This document shows positions 25,641 through 34,534 of a stretch of 55,031 nucleotides of DNA, piece after piece. The stretch covers positions 1 to 55,031 of the forward strand of contig CALUQE010000014.1 in assembly GCA_944322845.1 (NCBI GenBank). The letters run 5' to 3'. The notes beneath the pieces are model-generated. The model made no database searches. It was not told where the DNA came from and saw nothing but the letters and a program-made list of their open reading frames with translations. Each line of letters opens with the position of its first letter. The first letter of the stretch is position 1. The stretch is from Candidatus Gastranaerophilales bacterium. Lineage in GTDB: Bacteria; Cyanobacteriota; Vampirovibrionia; Gastranaerophilales; Gastranaerophilaceae. The position numbers were made by a program, and so were the translations under genes.

Positions 25641-26972
25641 ATGTCATCTAGTGATAGGTTAAAATGTTCATTTTGCGGTAAAACACAGGATCAAGTCAAG
25701 AAATTGATTGCAGGACCTGATGTGTTTATCTGTGATGAGTGTGTTGAATTATGTAATGAAATATTGGATGAAGAATTTTTCGAAACTAAAGAAAAAAATA
25801 GTGACAAGACGGAAAAAGCTTCTGATGATATTGATGAAAAATCAATTCCGAAGCCTCATGAGATTAAGGAATACTTAGATCAGCATATTGTCGGTCAGGA
25901 TGACGCTAAAAAAGTTCTCTCTGTTGCTGTTTATAACCACTACAAACGCTTGAAACATAACAGGCAGGAAGATACAAACGGTGTAGAAATTCAAAAATCT
26001 AATATTCTTCTTGTGGGTCCAACGGGAAGCGGTAAAACATTGCTTGCGCAGACTTTGGCTAAAATGCTTGATGTACCGTTTGCGGTTGCTGATGCTACAA
26101 CACTTACGGAAGCCGGTTATGTCGGTGATGATGTAGAAAATATTCTTTTGAGATTATATCAAAATGCTGACTATGATGCTAAAAAGGCTGAAAAAGGCAT
26201 AATTTACATAGATGAAATTGATAAAATCGCAAGAAAATCCGAAAATACTTCAATAACAAGAGATGTTTCAGGTGAAGGCGTTCAGCAGGCTTTATTAAAG
26301 CTTATTGAAGGTACTGTTGCAAATGTTCCTCCTCAAGGCGGCAGAAAACACCCGCAGCAGGAATTTATTCAGATTGATACAAGCAATATACTGTTTATTG
26401 TGGGCGGTGCTTTTGTTGATCTTGATAAAATCATTGAACACAGGGTTAAAGACGGTTCTTCAATAGGGTTCGGAAAATCTGCTCCGACCCAGGCTGAAAA
26501 AGAGCAGCAGGCAGCTAAACTTCTTAAAAAATTACAGCCGGAAGATCTTCTAAAATTCGGTTTGATTCCTGAATTTATCGGAAGAATTCCAGTTTATGCC
26601 GTATTAGATGCTCTTGATGAAAGAACTTTGAAAATGATTCTTACTGAGCCGAAGAATGCGGTTCTCAAACAGTATCAATGCCTGCTTAAAATGGACGGCG
26701 TTGATTTAGAGTTTGAACCGGAGGCAATTGATTTGATTGCTCAAAAGGCAATTAAACGGAAAACGGGTGCAAGAGCTTTAAGATCAATTGTTGAAGAGTT
26801 GATGCTTGATGTTATGTATGATATTCCAACAAAGCATGATATTACGAAATTCGTTGTTACCAAGGAAATGGTAGAACGTCAGGATGAGATAGATAATCAG
26901 GCTGAATTAATCCATCTTCCGCAAAATAAGACAACTGATATTTCCCAGAAAACAAGAGCTGAAATTGCTTAG
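25641..26972 (+). CDS. clpX: ClpX ATPase subunit of ClpXP
   Basis: 443 residues. The N-terminal C4 zinc finger has C9/C12 and C31/C34. The AAA+ module follows, with Walker A GPTGSGKT (about 120), pore loop GYVG, Walker [11 protein letters not shown] and sensor regions. The IGF loop that docks on ClpP is present (SSIGFG). The C-terminal small domain has [14 protein letters not shown]. It unfolds and feeds substrates to ClpP. A GGAG site precedes the ATG. The same zinc-finger type stands alone at 17481-17756, and Clp_N repeats without ATPase lie at 20095-21447. Confidence 0.98.
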   Translation: MSSSDRLKCSFCGKTQDQVKKLIAGPDVFICDECVELCNEILDEEFFETKEKNSDKTEKASDDIDEKSIPKPHEIKEYLDQHIVGQDDAKKVLSVAVYNHYKRLKHNRQEDTNGVEIQKSNILLVGPTGSGKTLLAQTLAKMLDVPFAVADATTLTEAGYVGDDVENILLRLYQNADYDAKKAEKGIIYIDEIDKIARKSENTSITRDVSGEGVQQALLKLIEGTVANVPPQGGRKHPQQEFIQIDTSNILFIVGGAFVDLDKIIEHRVKDGSSIGFGKSAPTQAEKEQQAAKLLKKLQPEDLLKFGLIPEFIGRIPVYAVLDALDERTLKMILTEPKNAVLKQYQCLLKMDGVDLEFEPEAIDLIAQKAIKRKTGARALRSIVEELMLDVMYDIPTKHDITKFVVTKEMVERQDEIDNQAELIHLPQNKTTDISQKTRAEIA

Positions 26973-27012
26973 GGCTAAATGGGGTAAATGAGATATAAAA
27001 TGCAAGAAAGCG

Positions 27013-27045
27013 AAAGAGGTGATTTTAAATCACCTCTTTTGTTTA
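27013..27045. terminator. Bidirectional terminator between clpX and the EF-hand/Ig protein
   Basis: AAAGAGGTGA and TCACCTCTTT are 10-bp arms around TTTTAAA, itself partly complementary. On the plus strand it is followed by TTTTGTTTATT. It serves clpX (plus) and probably also the minus-strand gene ending at 27049. Confidence 0.88.
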
Positions 27046-27048
27046 TTA

Positions 27049-29382
27049 TTAGCCAACAAGTTTCCAGTATTCTTCTAAGATATCATCAACAAAGTCTTTA
27101 AAGTGAATTGCATAAATGTTAGAATCCTTGCCGTTAGTGTCTCTAACGTTTACAATACTGCTTGCAGTGCTTACTCTGTTGTCTTTCATATAGTTGTAAC
27201 AGTTTGCTGCTGTACATCCGCTGTTCTTTTTATAATAGTGATAATTTGACATATAATTGTTTACAACGGTATTAACTGCAGTATTCAATTTTGCATTGTC
27301 AAGACCTGCTGTTGATAGGGCACTTACAACTGCTGTACCAAGGTTCTGTAATCTGCCTTTGACCAGATCCTTAATTCCGCCGTCATCCCAGCCATTGCCT
27401 TTTTTGTCTCTTGCGCAGTGTAGAACAACCTTGACATCATTATTATATAAATCTGCAAAGTTTTTGGTTGTAACCTGATCTCCCAGATTGTTTCCATCTG
27501 CTTTTTCTAATGCTTCTAAGTGTTCTACTGTTGCGCCGTTCCATCCGGTAACTTTACCGATAAGTTCCGCGTTGCTTGGCTTAACAGTGACCGTGATTTT
27601 CTGCGGACTTCCAACTTCCATTCCGTCGGCAAGAACTTGTACTTGGATTGTATATGTACCTGCTGTTGCACCTTTTACCGTCAATGTGTTAGTGCCTTGG
27701 TTATATGTACAATTTACACCGCTTCCAGAAGTGTTAATCTTATATGTTATTCTATTAGAGTCTATTGGCGTGTCACCATTCATTACTGTTGCATTCAGTG
27801 TGTGAGAACTTGAATCTCCTGTTTCCATAACTAATTCGTTACCATCTATGCCAATGTTGAATGAACTAAGTGTAAATGATGAAGCGTCACCTATTTCGAG
27901 AGCTTTTTCTTTTAACTCCGTCATTTTGTCTTCTATTTCTCCTGATAGAAGTTTATTTATTTCTGTTGCATAGTTACTTCCGAAAATATCTTTTACAGCA
28001 TTAGCTAATTCTGTTGACTTATCGCAAAGTGCATTACAGTATGAAATAGCTGCTTCTTTTATTTTTGCGGCATCTTGCAGTTCTTTTGCTGATTCAACAA
28101 GTGCATCATATGTAATATTTAATTCATCAATTGGCATATCTCCAAAGCCATTCGGATAGAATTCTGCCATATTGGCTTTAGCTTCATTAACAATCCAATC
28201 GATTAATTTATCTTTATCTAACTCGCCGTTTGCAGTATCAAAGTCGCCATTTTGTGTTTTAGTCAGCGCTTCATTGATTAAATTGTCATAAGCTGTTAAT
28301 TCTCCTGGCATTATGTTACTCAGTCTTTGAGCAAATGATTCACTTATGGCATTAGTAAGTTCGGCAGTTAATTCATCACTGCCAAAGACATTTTTAACTT
28401 CTATTGTTTTTTCAACGGTCTTGTAATTATCACTGGCTTCAAATTCAGTCAAGCCATATCCTTGAAGCTCTTCAAAATCACCGAATTTAGCTCCGGCAAG
28501 TAAGTTTGTAATATAATCACTGATTGCAGTGTCGTATAAGCTGCTATTTGCTTCATAGTCCTCTTTATTTTTAACTTCTTCTAAGGCTGTTTCTATATTC
28601 TTTTTAATAATGCTTTTTTGTAAATCATTAATTGGTGAATCTTCTGTTGCATTGTAGCCGTAGTCTGCCAAAATGGATGGATCTCCATCTTTTAAGCCTG
28701 CAGTAGAAAGATATGCGTCAATAATATCAATTACTTTATCCTTAATATCTTCAAAAGATGTATCAGCAGGTATATTTTGAATATAAGTATCAATAATTCC
28801 CTGTAATGTACCGTCATCTGCATATGAATAACTGTATTCTTTTACAAAGTCACTCATTTCATCTTTAAGGTATTCATTAGCGCAGTAGTCAGCCGTTGTT
28901 TTTTGTTGAACGGCAGGTGCTTTTTCTGCAAGGTATGCTTGCAGGTTTTCCGCTTTGCCGCCCTCTTTAATATATTGTTCAACAAGAGCACCCAGTCCTT
29001 CTGAAACTGATTTTTTCCAGCCGGCTGCGTCTGAAACGACACTTGGAGCGTTTATTGTTGAAGTAAATTCATTCAGAATTTCGTACATTTCAATTCTGTC
29101 CTGCATAGCATCAATTTCAGCAGAGTTCAGAGCATTTTTGTCTTTAAGATTTGTGCCTTTAATTTTTCCGCTCTGATCTGTATCAATAGAATTCCAGAAA
29201 CTGTTGATCAGGTCATTTTTACCGGCATCAGTAGTTTCGCCGTCCCATTCGAAATTCTCTTCCATAAAATTTCGAAATTCGGTCTTGATTACAGCGCCAT
29301 CACCGTTTTTATCGGCTGCAGATACCCAATCTCCCTGTTTTGCTAAAAATTGATACACTCTTGAAATGCTGTCGTTTGACAT
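27049..29382 (-). CDS. Large EF-hand and Ig-like protein, no signal peptide, sigma28-type promoter
   Basis: 777 residues. Near the N-terminus a perfect EF-hand loop (DKNGDGAVIKTEF, about 24-36) is paired with a second, DTDQSGKIKGTN (about 68-79), which has Asn in place of the usual last Glu. A long helical acidic region (about 90-500) follows, with repeated short motifs such as DYITNLLAGAKFGDFEE. An Ig-like beta domain (about 505-605) has SSSHTLNATVMNGDTP and ending IQVQVLADGMEVGSPQKITV. The C-terminal 170 residues contain a cysteine pair region (SGCTAANCYNYM). No signal peptide or membrane segment is seen, yet the Ig-like part suggests a surface role. The FliA-type promoter and upstream 14-mer are shared with 15652-17130. 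I know of no named family for it. Confidence 0.8.
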   Translation of the reverse strand: MSNDSISRVYQFLAKQGDWVSAADKNGDGAVIKTEFRNFMEENFEWDGETTDAGKNDLINSFWNSIDTDQSGKIKGTNLKDKNALNSAEIDAMQDRIEMYEILNEFTSTINAPSVVSDAAGWKKSVSEGLGALVEQYIKEGGKAENLQAYLAEKAPAVQQKTTADYCANEYLKDEMSDFVKEYSYSYADDGTLQGIIDTYIQNIPADTSFEDIKDKVIDIIDAYLSTAGLKDGDPSILADYGYNATEDSPINDLQKSIIKKNIETALEEVKNKEDYEANSSLYDTAISDYITNLLAGAKFGDFEELQGYGLTEFEASDNYKTVEKTIEVKNVFGSDELTAELTNAISESFAQRLSNIMPGELTAYDNLINEALTKTQNGDFDTANGELDKDKLIDWIVNEAKANMAEFYPNGFGDMPIDELNITYDALVESAKELQDAAKIKEAAISYCNALCDKSTELANAVKDIFGSNYATEINKLLSGEIEDKMTELKEKALEIGDASSFTLSSFNIGIDGNELVMETGDSSSHTLNATVMNGDTPIDSNRITYKINTSGSGVNCTYNQGTNTLTVKGATAGTYTIQVQVLADGMEVGSPQKITVTVKPSNAELIGKVTGWNGATVEHLEALEKADGNNLGDQVTTKNFADLYNNDVKVVLHCARDKKGNGWDDGGIKDLVKGRLQNLGTAVVSALSTAGLDNAKLNTAVNTVVNNYMSNYHYYKKNSGCTAANCYNYMKDNRVSTASSIVNVRDTNGKDSNIYAIHFKDFVDDILEEYWKLVG

Positions 29383-29422
29383 AATCTGCTCCTTTTAATT
29401 TTCCCATTATTTTATATTATTA

Positions 29423-29449
29423 TTTACGGCATTTTTAGGAAAAACTTTA
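29423..29449 (-). promoter_or_regulatory. Sigma28/FliA-type promoter
   Basis: On the minus strand TAAAGTTT (29442-29449), exactly 11 bp, then GCCGTAAA (29423-29430). It matches the promoter at 17182-17208 in both boxes and spacing. The ATG at 29382 lies 40 bp downstream with an AAAGGAG ribosome site. Confidence 0.8.
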
Positions 29450-29464
29450 GGAGTTTTTGATTTT

Positions 29465-29478
29465 TTGTTACAAAAGTT
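29465..29478 (-). promoter_or_regulatory. Conserved 14-mer upstream of the sigma28-type promoter
   Basis: TTGTTACAAAAGTT on the plus strand, the second exact copy (first at 17224-17237), again exactly 15 bp upstream of the -35 box. The bases between the two elements differ, so the conservation is not simply a recent duplication. Confidence 0.6.
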
Positions 29479-29486
29479 TACAAAAT

Positions 29487-30422
29487 TTATTTTTTATTCA
29501 AAAGTTGTTCAAAGTAAATTACTGTTTGTTTAAGACCGTCATAAATATCGACTTTTGGCTCCCAGTCAAGCTTTGTTTTTGCCAAGGTTATGTCAGGCTG
29601 GCGTTTTGTAGGATCATCTGACGGAAGCGGTTTGTATACTATTTTTGATTTTGAGCCGGTAAATTCCAGAATAAGTTTTGCAAAGTCTAATATTGTTCTT
29701 TCGGCAGGATTTCCGAGGTTAACGGGGCCTGCAAAGTCTGATTCCATCATTTTTATAAGTCCCTCAACTAAATCATCAACGTAGCAGAAGGAGCGGGTTT
29801 GTGTTCCGTTTCCATAGATTGTAATATCTTCACCTTGAAGAGCCTGTAGAATGAAATTAGAAACAACTCTTCCGTCATCAGGAGTCATATTGGGTCCGTA
29901 TGTATTAAAAATTCTGACAATTTTTGTGTCAAGTTTCTTTTGTCTGCGATAGTCAGTCATTAAAGTTTCTGCACAGCGCTTACCTTCGTCATAGCAGCTT
30001 CTTATACCTATAGGGTTAACATTTCCCCAGTAATTTTCTACCTGCGGATGAACTTTCGGATCGCCGTAAACTTCGCTTGTTGAGGCTTGTAGGATTTTTG
30101 CGTTATTTTTTTGAGCAAGTTCAAGCATATTAATTATACCCAGAACAGATGTTTTCATTGTTTTAATCGGGTCAAATTGATAATGAGGCGGGCTTGCAGG
30201 ACAGGCAAGATTATAAATCTCATCAATATTTACATCAAGCGGGTCTATGATATCGTGCTCAATAAGTTCAAAATTTGGATTACTTAGTAATTGTTCGATA
30301 TTTTCGCGCCTGCCGGTGAAAAAATTGTCAAGACAAATTACATAATTCCCTTCATTTAAAAGCCTTTTACATAAGTGCGAACCGATAAACCCGGCACCGC
30401 CTGTTATTAATATTCTCTTCAT
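29487..30422 (-). CDS. UDP-glucuronate decarboxylase-like NAD-dependent epimerase
   Basis: 311 residues. Short-chain dehydrogenase fold: NAD site [11 protein letters not shown] at the N-terminus, and Y144xxxK148 in SCYDEGKR. The block [20 protein letters not shown] and the block TSEVYGDP...[19 protein letters not shown] are typical of UDP-xylose synthases. They convert UDP-glucuronate to UDP-xylose. The C-terminus has [10 protein letters not shown], as in that family. It may supply a sugar for the glycosyltransferases at 36-43 kb. The -10 box ends seven bases before its ATG. It is transcribed alone. Confidence 0.88.
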   Translation of the reverse strand: MKRILITGGAGFIGSHLCKRLLNEGNYVICLDNFFTGRRENIEQLLSNPNFELIEHDIIDPLDVNIDEIYNLACPASPPHYQFDPIKTMKTSVLGIINMLELAQKNNAKILQASTSEVYGDPKVHPQVENYWGNVNPIGIRSCYDEGKRCAETLMTDYRRQKKLDTKIVRIFNTYGPNMTPDDGRVVSNFILQALQGEDITIYGNGTQTRSFCYVDDLVEGLIKMMESDFAGPVNLGNPAERTILDFAKLILEFTGSKSKIVYKPLPSDDPTKRQPDITLAKTKLDWEPKVDIYDGLKQTVIYFEQLLNKK

Positions 30423-30429
30423 ATTTATA

Positions 30430-30438
30430 ATTCTATCA
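30430..30438 (-). promoter_or_regulatory. Extended -10 promoter of the decarboxylase gene
   Basis: On the minus strand TGaTAGAAT, with seven bases between the box and the ATG at 30422. No good -35 box is seen. The transcript is probably leaderless. Confidence 0.5.
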
Positions 30439-30492
30439 TAAAAACTGTTTATTACATTTTGTTAATTATATCTTTATTAACAGATTTTTTTT

Positions 30493-30510
30493 GTGTACAC
30501 TGTACGTGTA
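30493..30510. promoter_or_regulatory. Palindromic operator-like site before the phosphate genes
   Basis: GTGTACAC (30493-30500) is a perfect palindrome and overlaps TACAC-5-GTGTA (30496-30510), between the UDP-glucuronate decarboxylase and DUF47 genes. Its place just before the ribosome site (GGAGGG) of the DUF47 gene fits a repressor site. I do not recognise the regulator. Confidence 0.35.
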
Positions 30511-30530
30511 TGGTTAAAAGGAGGGCAAGT

Positions 30531-31172
30531 ATGCCAAAATTTAATTTAATGTCATATATCATGCCGCCTGAGGATAAAATGTTTTTTACTTTATTCCAGA
30601 ATAGTGCGGAACTTTGTATAGAAACTGCAAAATTATATTTAGAGATTATAGAATCGGGACTTAATGAAGAGAAGAAGGAAAATGTTCTGAAAGCTAAAAA
30701 GAAAGGTTCTTTATCTCTAAAATTAACTCTTAAACAGTTGAACAAAAGTTTCATAACACCGCTTGAGCGTGAAGATATTCAGTATATAGCTGTTAACTTA
30801 TATAAAATTAATAAAAAAATCGGAAAAGCCTGCTTAAACTTAGATGTATACAAATTAAAAAAGTGTACTGAAGAAATGAAAGAGCAGGCTTCTATTTTGG
30901 TTAAGGCTTCCTGTAAACTTGCTGAAATTATTAAATGTCTTAAAAAAGTCAGCGATGTAGAATTGATAACAAAACTGAATATTGAAATGAAAGAGCTTGA
31001 AACTTACGGTGACGGAGTTCACAGAAAAGCAATTTCAGATTTATTTTCCGGTAAATATGATGCACTTGAAGTTATCAAGTTGAGAGATATTTATAAAGAT
31101 ATCGAAAATTCTCTTGATACTTGCTACCATATTTCGGATACGATTTTGAATGTTGCTTTGAAGCAAAGTTAA
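30531..31172 (+). CDS. DUF47 (PhoU-like) phosphate transport accessory protein
   Basis: 213 residues from the ATG at 30531, which has GGAGGG before it. All-helical, of the DUF47/PhoU-like type, with FFTLFQNSAELCIETAKLYL near the start and the family's TYGDGVHRKAISDLFSG, then DIYKDIENSLDTCYHISDTI at the end. DUF47 proteins are usually encoded beside Pit phosphate transporters and modulate them. That is the case here (13 bp to pit). Confidence 0.9.
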   Translation: MPKFNLMSYIMPPEDKMFFTLFQNSAELCIETAKLYLEIIESGLNEEKKENVLKAKKKGSLSLKLTLKQLNKSFITPLEREDIQYIAVNLYKINKKIGKACLNLDVYKLKKCTEEMKEQASILVKASCKLAEIIKCLKKVSDVELITKLNIEMKELETYGDGVHRKAISDLFSGKYDALEVIKLRDIYKDIENSLDTCYHISDTILNVALKQS

Positions 31173-31185
31173 GGGCTGGAATTTT

Positions 31186-32193
31186 ATGATAACGATTTTA
31201 TTACTAATAGCTGTAGTAGCAATAGCATTAATTTTTGAATTTATAAACGGGTTTCATGATTGTGCAAACGCAATTGCAACAGTTGTTTCGACAAAAGTTT
31301 TATCTCCGAGACATGCCGTTCTTTTCGGGGCAAGTCTTGAATTTATAGGAGCATTAACCGGAACTCACGTTGCAAAAACTATAGGTTCAGGGATTGTTAA
31401 TTCTGAGATGATAACTTTGACTGTAATTTTTTGTGCTCTCTTAGCCGCAGTATTGTGGAATCTTTTAACCTGGTATCTGGGGCTGCCTTCAAGCTCTTCT
31501 CATGCGCTAATCGGCGGACTCCTCGGAGCAACAATTGTAAAAGCCGGATTAAGTGCAGTGCACTTTACAACTTTGATTGATAAAGTCATAATACCGATGT
31601 TTACTTCTCCGCTTTTAGGTTTTTGTGTAGGTTTTTCTTTTATGCTCTTCTTGATAAGGATTTTTAACCGTGCAAACCCTCAAAAAGTAAATAAACGTTT
31701 CAGAAAGCTGCAATTATTTTCATCAGGCTTAATGGCATTAAGCCACGGCTCAAATGATGCCCAAAAAACGATGGGTATAATCACACTTGCACTTCTTGCC
31801 GGCGGAGTTTTGCATAAAGGTCCTGACGGTGATTTTGAAATACCTTTGTTTGTAATAATTGTTTGTGCGCTTATGATGGCTGCAGGTACTATGAACGGAG
31901 GCTGGAAAATTATTAAAACAATGGGGCATAAAATTATTAAACTCAAACCTATACATGGTTTTGCTGCTGAAACTTCCGCAGCAGGTTTAATCTTGACTGC
32001 GTCTCATTTCGGCATACCTTTGAGTACAACGCACGTCATTTCAACGGCAATTATGGGGGTAGGTTCTACCTTCCATGCTCATGCTGTTAAATGGAGAATA
32101 GTAGGAAATATTGTTACAGCATGGGTGCTTACGATACCTGCCTGTATGATACTTTCTTCTATAATTTATTATTTGATCTATAAAATAATTTAA
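31186..32193 (+). CDS. pit: Pit-type inorganic phosphate transporter
   Basis: 335 residues. Low-affinity phosphate transporter that uses the proton or sodium gradient. The two inverted PHO4 signatures are GFHDCANAIATVVSTKVLSP near the N-terminus and LSHGSNDAQKTMGIITLALL in the middle. LGLPSSSSHALIGGLLGA and GIPLSTTHVISTAIMGVG mark the repeated hairpins. About ten membrane segments. Co-transcribed with the DUF47 gene. An unusual inverted repeat (32205-32282) follows it. Confidence 0.95.
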   Translation: MITILLLIAVVAIALIFEFINGFHDCANAIATVVSTKVLSPRHAVLFGASLEFIGALTGTHVAKTIGSGIVNSEMITLTVIFCALLAAVLWNLLTWYLGLPSSSSHALIGGLLGATIVKAGLSAVHFTTLIDKVIIPMFTSPLLGFCVGFSFMLFLIRIFNRANPQKVNKRFRKLQLFSSGLMALSHGSNDAQKTMGIITLALLAGGVLHKGPDGDFEIPLFVIIVCALMMAAGTMNGGWKIIKTMGHKIIKLKPIHGFAAETSAAGLILTASHFGIPLSTTHVISTAIMGVGSTFHAHAVKWRIVGNIVTAWVLTIPACMILSSIIYYLIYKII

Positions 32194-32204
32194 TTCAATA
32201 ATGT

Positions 32205-32282
32205 TTTTGTATATTATTCATTTCTCAAACACGCTCTCGGCTCCGCCTCTCGCTATCGTTTCGAAATAAATAATATACAAAA
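32205..32282. repeat. 78-bp inverted repeat after pit
   Basis: 20-bp arms at 32205-32224 and 32263-32282 (reading TTGTATATTATT from each end) with one mismatch enclose a GC-rich 38-bp centre rich in CTC and CGC. It is neither a standard terminator (no T-run after a GC-rich stem) nor coding. It resembles a small mobile palindromic element. Confidence 0.6.
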
Positions 32283-32305
32283 TTTTTAGGACTTTATTAT
32301 ATAAG

Positions 32306-32339
32306 AAAATACCGGTCTCGTGGTTGAAACCGGTATTTT
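32306..32339. terminator. Bidirectional terminator between pit and pyk
   Basis: AAAATACCGGT (32306-32316) and ACCGGTATTTT (32329-32339) form a perfect 11-bp stem, with A/T runs on both sides. It serves pyk on the minus strand and can also stop transcription from pit. Confidence 0.88.
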
Positions 32340-32354
32340 TCTTATTTTTTTTAT

Positions 32355-33800
32355 TTATCTTTCCAGCGGAGCTCCGATTCTGTGAACCCTGATAAAGTTT
32401 GTTCTGCCGGTGATAAGTTTCGGAATAGAACCGATAATTATGATTCTTTCGCCTTTTTTGAAGTCGGTATGAGAAAGAATGTATTCATCAATTTTTTCCA
32501 GTAAATCTGCATCAAGAACAGTATCCCATTCTTTGTAGTCTGCAAAAATATCCCAGTAAAGCGACAATCTTCTGCAGGTTGATTCCATATCTGAAATTGC
32601 AATAATAGGAACAGTCGGTCTCAATTTTGACAAAAGCTTCGGTGTATATCCTGTATGAGTGAAGGCCATAATTGCTTTTGCATGCAAATCTTCAGCCATT
32701 TTTACGGCTGCATTTGAAATTGCCTGCGGTGAAAGCTCATATTTGTCATTCATTTCCAGATCAAGATTTGATAAGCAGAAGTTGCATTCTTCAACGTTTG
32801 ATGCAATTTTTCTCATCATTCTGACAGCATCTACCGGATGTTTACCCATAGCAGTTTCGCCTGAAAGCATTATGGCGTCTGTACCATCAAGAATAGCATT
32901 TGCAACGTCACTTGCTTCTGCTCTTGTAGGAATCGGATTTTCAATCATTGATTCAAGCATCTGGGTCGCTACAATACAAACTTTACGTTCTCTTATTGTC
33001 TGGTCAACAATAAATTTTTGCACAATCGGAACTTCTTCCGGTGACATTTCTATACCCAGATCTCCTCTTGCAACCATAATTCCGTCTGCGACTTTAAGAA
33101 TTTCCTCCAGCTTTTCAACAGCCTGCGGCTTTTCAATTTTTGCAATAACAGGTATATTACCGCCAAAGTCTTTAATGTATTTTTTTGCAAGTTCTATATC
33201 TCTGGCTTCTCTTACAAAAGATAGTGCAACATAGTCTGCATCATATTCTACTGCGAATCTGATAAACTCAACATCTCTTTCTGTTACGGCACTCAAGCTG
33301 GCAGTTGAACCCGGAAGGTTAATACCCTTTCTTGGTTTAATAACTTTTCCGTAAAGAACTTTTGCATGAACCTGATGATTTTTTACTTCAATAACCTGTA
33401 AACCTACGTTACCGTCATCAAGTAAAACCTTGTCTCCCGGTTTAACGTCCTCAGCGATTCCTTCGTAATCAACAGGAATTATTGCCGGATTATTAATATC
33501 GTCAGTTGCTTCTAAGACAATTTCCTGTCCTTCTTTAATTTCAACGGGCTCTTTAATATTTCCGACTCTGATTTTCGGCCCCTGTAAGTCAACTAAGATT
33601 GGAATAAATTTCCCGCTTTCTTTAGAAATTTTTCTGATAATTTCAATATTTGCGGCATGACCTTCTTCGCTTCCGTGTGAAGTATTGAGACGAAACATTG
33701 AAGCGCCCGCATCAACCAATTGACTAATCATTTCATAACTTGAAGTAGCCGGTCCGAGCGTGGCTACAATTTTGGTTTTCACTCTTTGAAACCTGTTCAT
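32355..33800 (-). CDS. pyk: Pyruvate kinase
   Basis: 481 residues. It makes pyruvate and ATP from phosphoenolpyruvate and ADP in glycolysis. TKIVATLGPATSSYEMI starts the barrel; RLNTSHGS is the ADP site. IPVIAKIEKPQAVEKLEEI includes the catalytic lysine region, and VARGDLGIEM follows. The C-terminal domain includes STSGKSINV-like features no longer, but has AFTHTGYTPKLLSKLRP. A good ribosome site (GAGGAG). It lies 43 bp after gmhA on the same strand, so the two may form an operon. Bounded by a strong terminator. Confidence 0.97.
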   Translation of the reverse strand: MNRFQRVKTKIVATLGPATSSYEMISQLVDAGASMFRLNTSHGSEEGHAANIEIIRKISKESGKFIPILVDLQGPKIRVGNIKEPVEIKEGQEIVLEATDDINNPAIIPVDYEGIAEDVKPGDKVLLDDGNVGLQVIEVKNHQVHAKVLYGKVIKPRKGINLPGSTASLSAVTERDVEFIRFAVEYDADYVALSFVREARDIELAKKYIKDFGGNIPVIAKIEKPQAVEKLEEILKVADGIMVARGDLGIEMSPEEVPIVQKFIVDQTIRERKVCIVATQMLESMIENPIPTRAEASDVANAILDGTDAIMLSGETAMGKHPVDAVRMMRKIASNVEECNFCLSNLDLEMNDKYELSPQAISNAAVKMAEDLHAKAIMAFTHTGYTPKLLSKLRPTVPIIAISDMESTCRRLSLYWDIFADYKEWDTVLDADLLEKIDEYILSHTDFKKGERIIIIGSIPKLITGRTNFIRVHRIGAPLER

Positions 33801-33843
33801 TTTATATTTCTCCTCTGTAGTGTATAAATCTTATATTTATTTA

Positions 33844-34410
33844 TTATTTGAACATTTCTTTTTCAATGATATCACAAATAAGATGACCTATTGCAATATG
33901 CATTTCCTGAATATTATTAGTTATATCAGAAGGGGTTTTGATAGTAATATCGGCTTTATATTTTACGGAACCTCCTGTAGAACCGGTCATTGCAATTGTT
34001 TTAAGCCCTAATTCCTTTGCTCTTTCTACCGCACGTATAACATTAATACTTTTTCCGCTGGTAGAGAGTGCAAATAAAACGTCTCCTTTTCTTCCGAGAG
34101 CTTCAACCTGACGTTCAAAAATATAGTCAAATGCTAAATCGTTAGCCGCAGCCGTTAATACGGAAGTATTTGTAACAAGTGCTATTGCGTTTAGAGCCGC
34201 GCGCTCTTTTTTGTATTTGCATACAAGCTCTGCCGCAAGGTGTTGTGAGTCGGAAGCAGATCCACCGTTTCCGCAGAACAAAACTTTGTTGCCGTTTCTG
34301 AAGGCTTCGATACAAATATTTGCAGCCTGTTGAATGACCGGCGCAAGTTCTTTTAGTTGTTGAAAATTTTGAGCAATTGTTTCAAATTCGTTTTCAATAT
34401 AATTTATCAT
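33844..34410 (-). CDS. gmhA: Sedoheptulose 7-phosphate isomerase (phosphoheptose isomerase)
   Basis: 188 residues, the usual length. A SIS-domain enzyme that makes D-glycero-manno-heptose 7-phosphate, the first step to ADP-heptose for lipopolysaccharide or GDP-heptose for glycoproteins. FCGNGGSASDSQHLAAEL is the phosphosugar loop with the metal site. LSTSGKSINVIRAVERAKELG is the second sugar phosphate loop. The C-terminus has IQEMHIAIGHLICDIIE with the catalytic His/Glu. No other heptose genes are in the window. It supports a glycan-covered outer membrane. Confidence 0.95.
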   Translation of the reverse strand: MINYIENEFETIAQNFQQLKELAPVIQQAANICIEAFRNGNKVLFCGNGGSASDSQHLAAELVCKYKKERAALNAIALVTNTSVLTAAANDLAFDYIFERQVEALGRKGDVLFALSTSGKSINVIRAVERAKELGLKTIAMTGSTGGSVKYKADITIKTPSDITNNIQEMHIAIGHLICDIIEKEMFK

Positions 34411-34480
34411 TACTAACTCTTCTGATTATCCGTAACTCTTCTTTATAATACATCAAAAGAAGAAAAATTTTAACTAAAAG

Positions 34481-34509
34481 TTGTTTACATAAATGAGTTA
34501 TAATATAAT
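34481..34509 (+). promoter_or_regulatory. Promoter of the TerC-like gene
   Basis: TTGTTT at 34481-34486, a 17-bp spacer and TATAAT at 34504-34509, then an AAGGAGAG ribosome site before the ATG at 34535. Confidence 0.6.
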
Positions 34510-34534
34510 TTACTTATGTAGAAGGAGAGATTAA

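Noticed and set aside
27488..27805. Plus-strand frames opposite the EF-hand/Ig gene
   Set aside because: Antisense of the beta-rich Ig-like domain; no ribosome site, and overlapping alternatives in two frames show that they are shadows.
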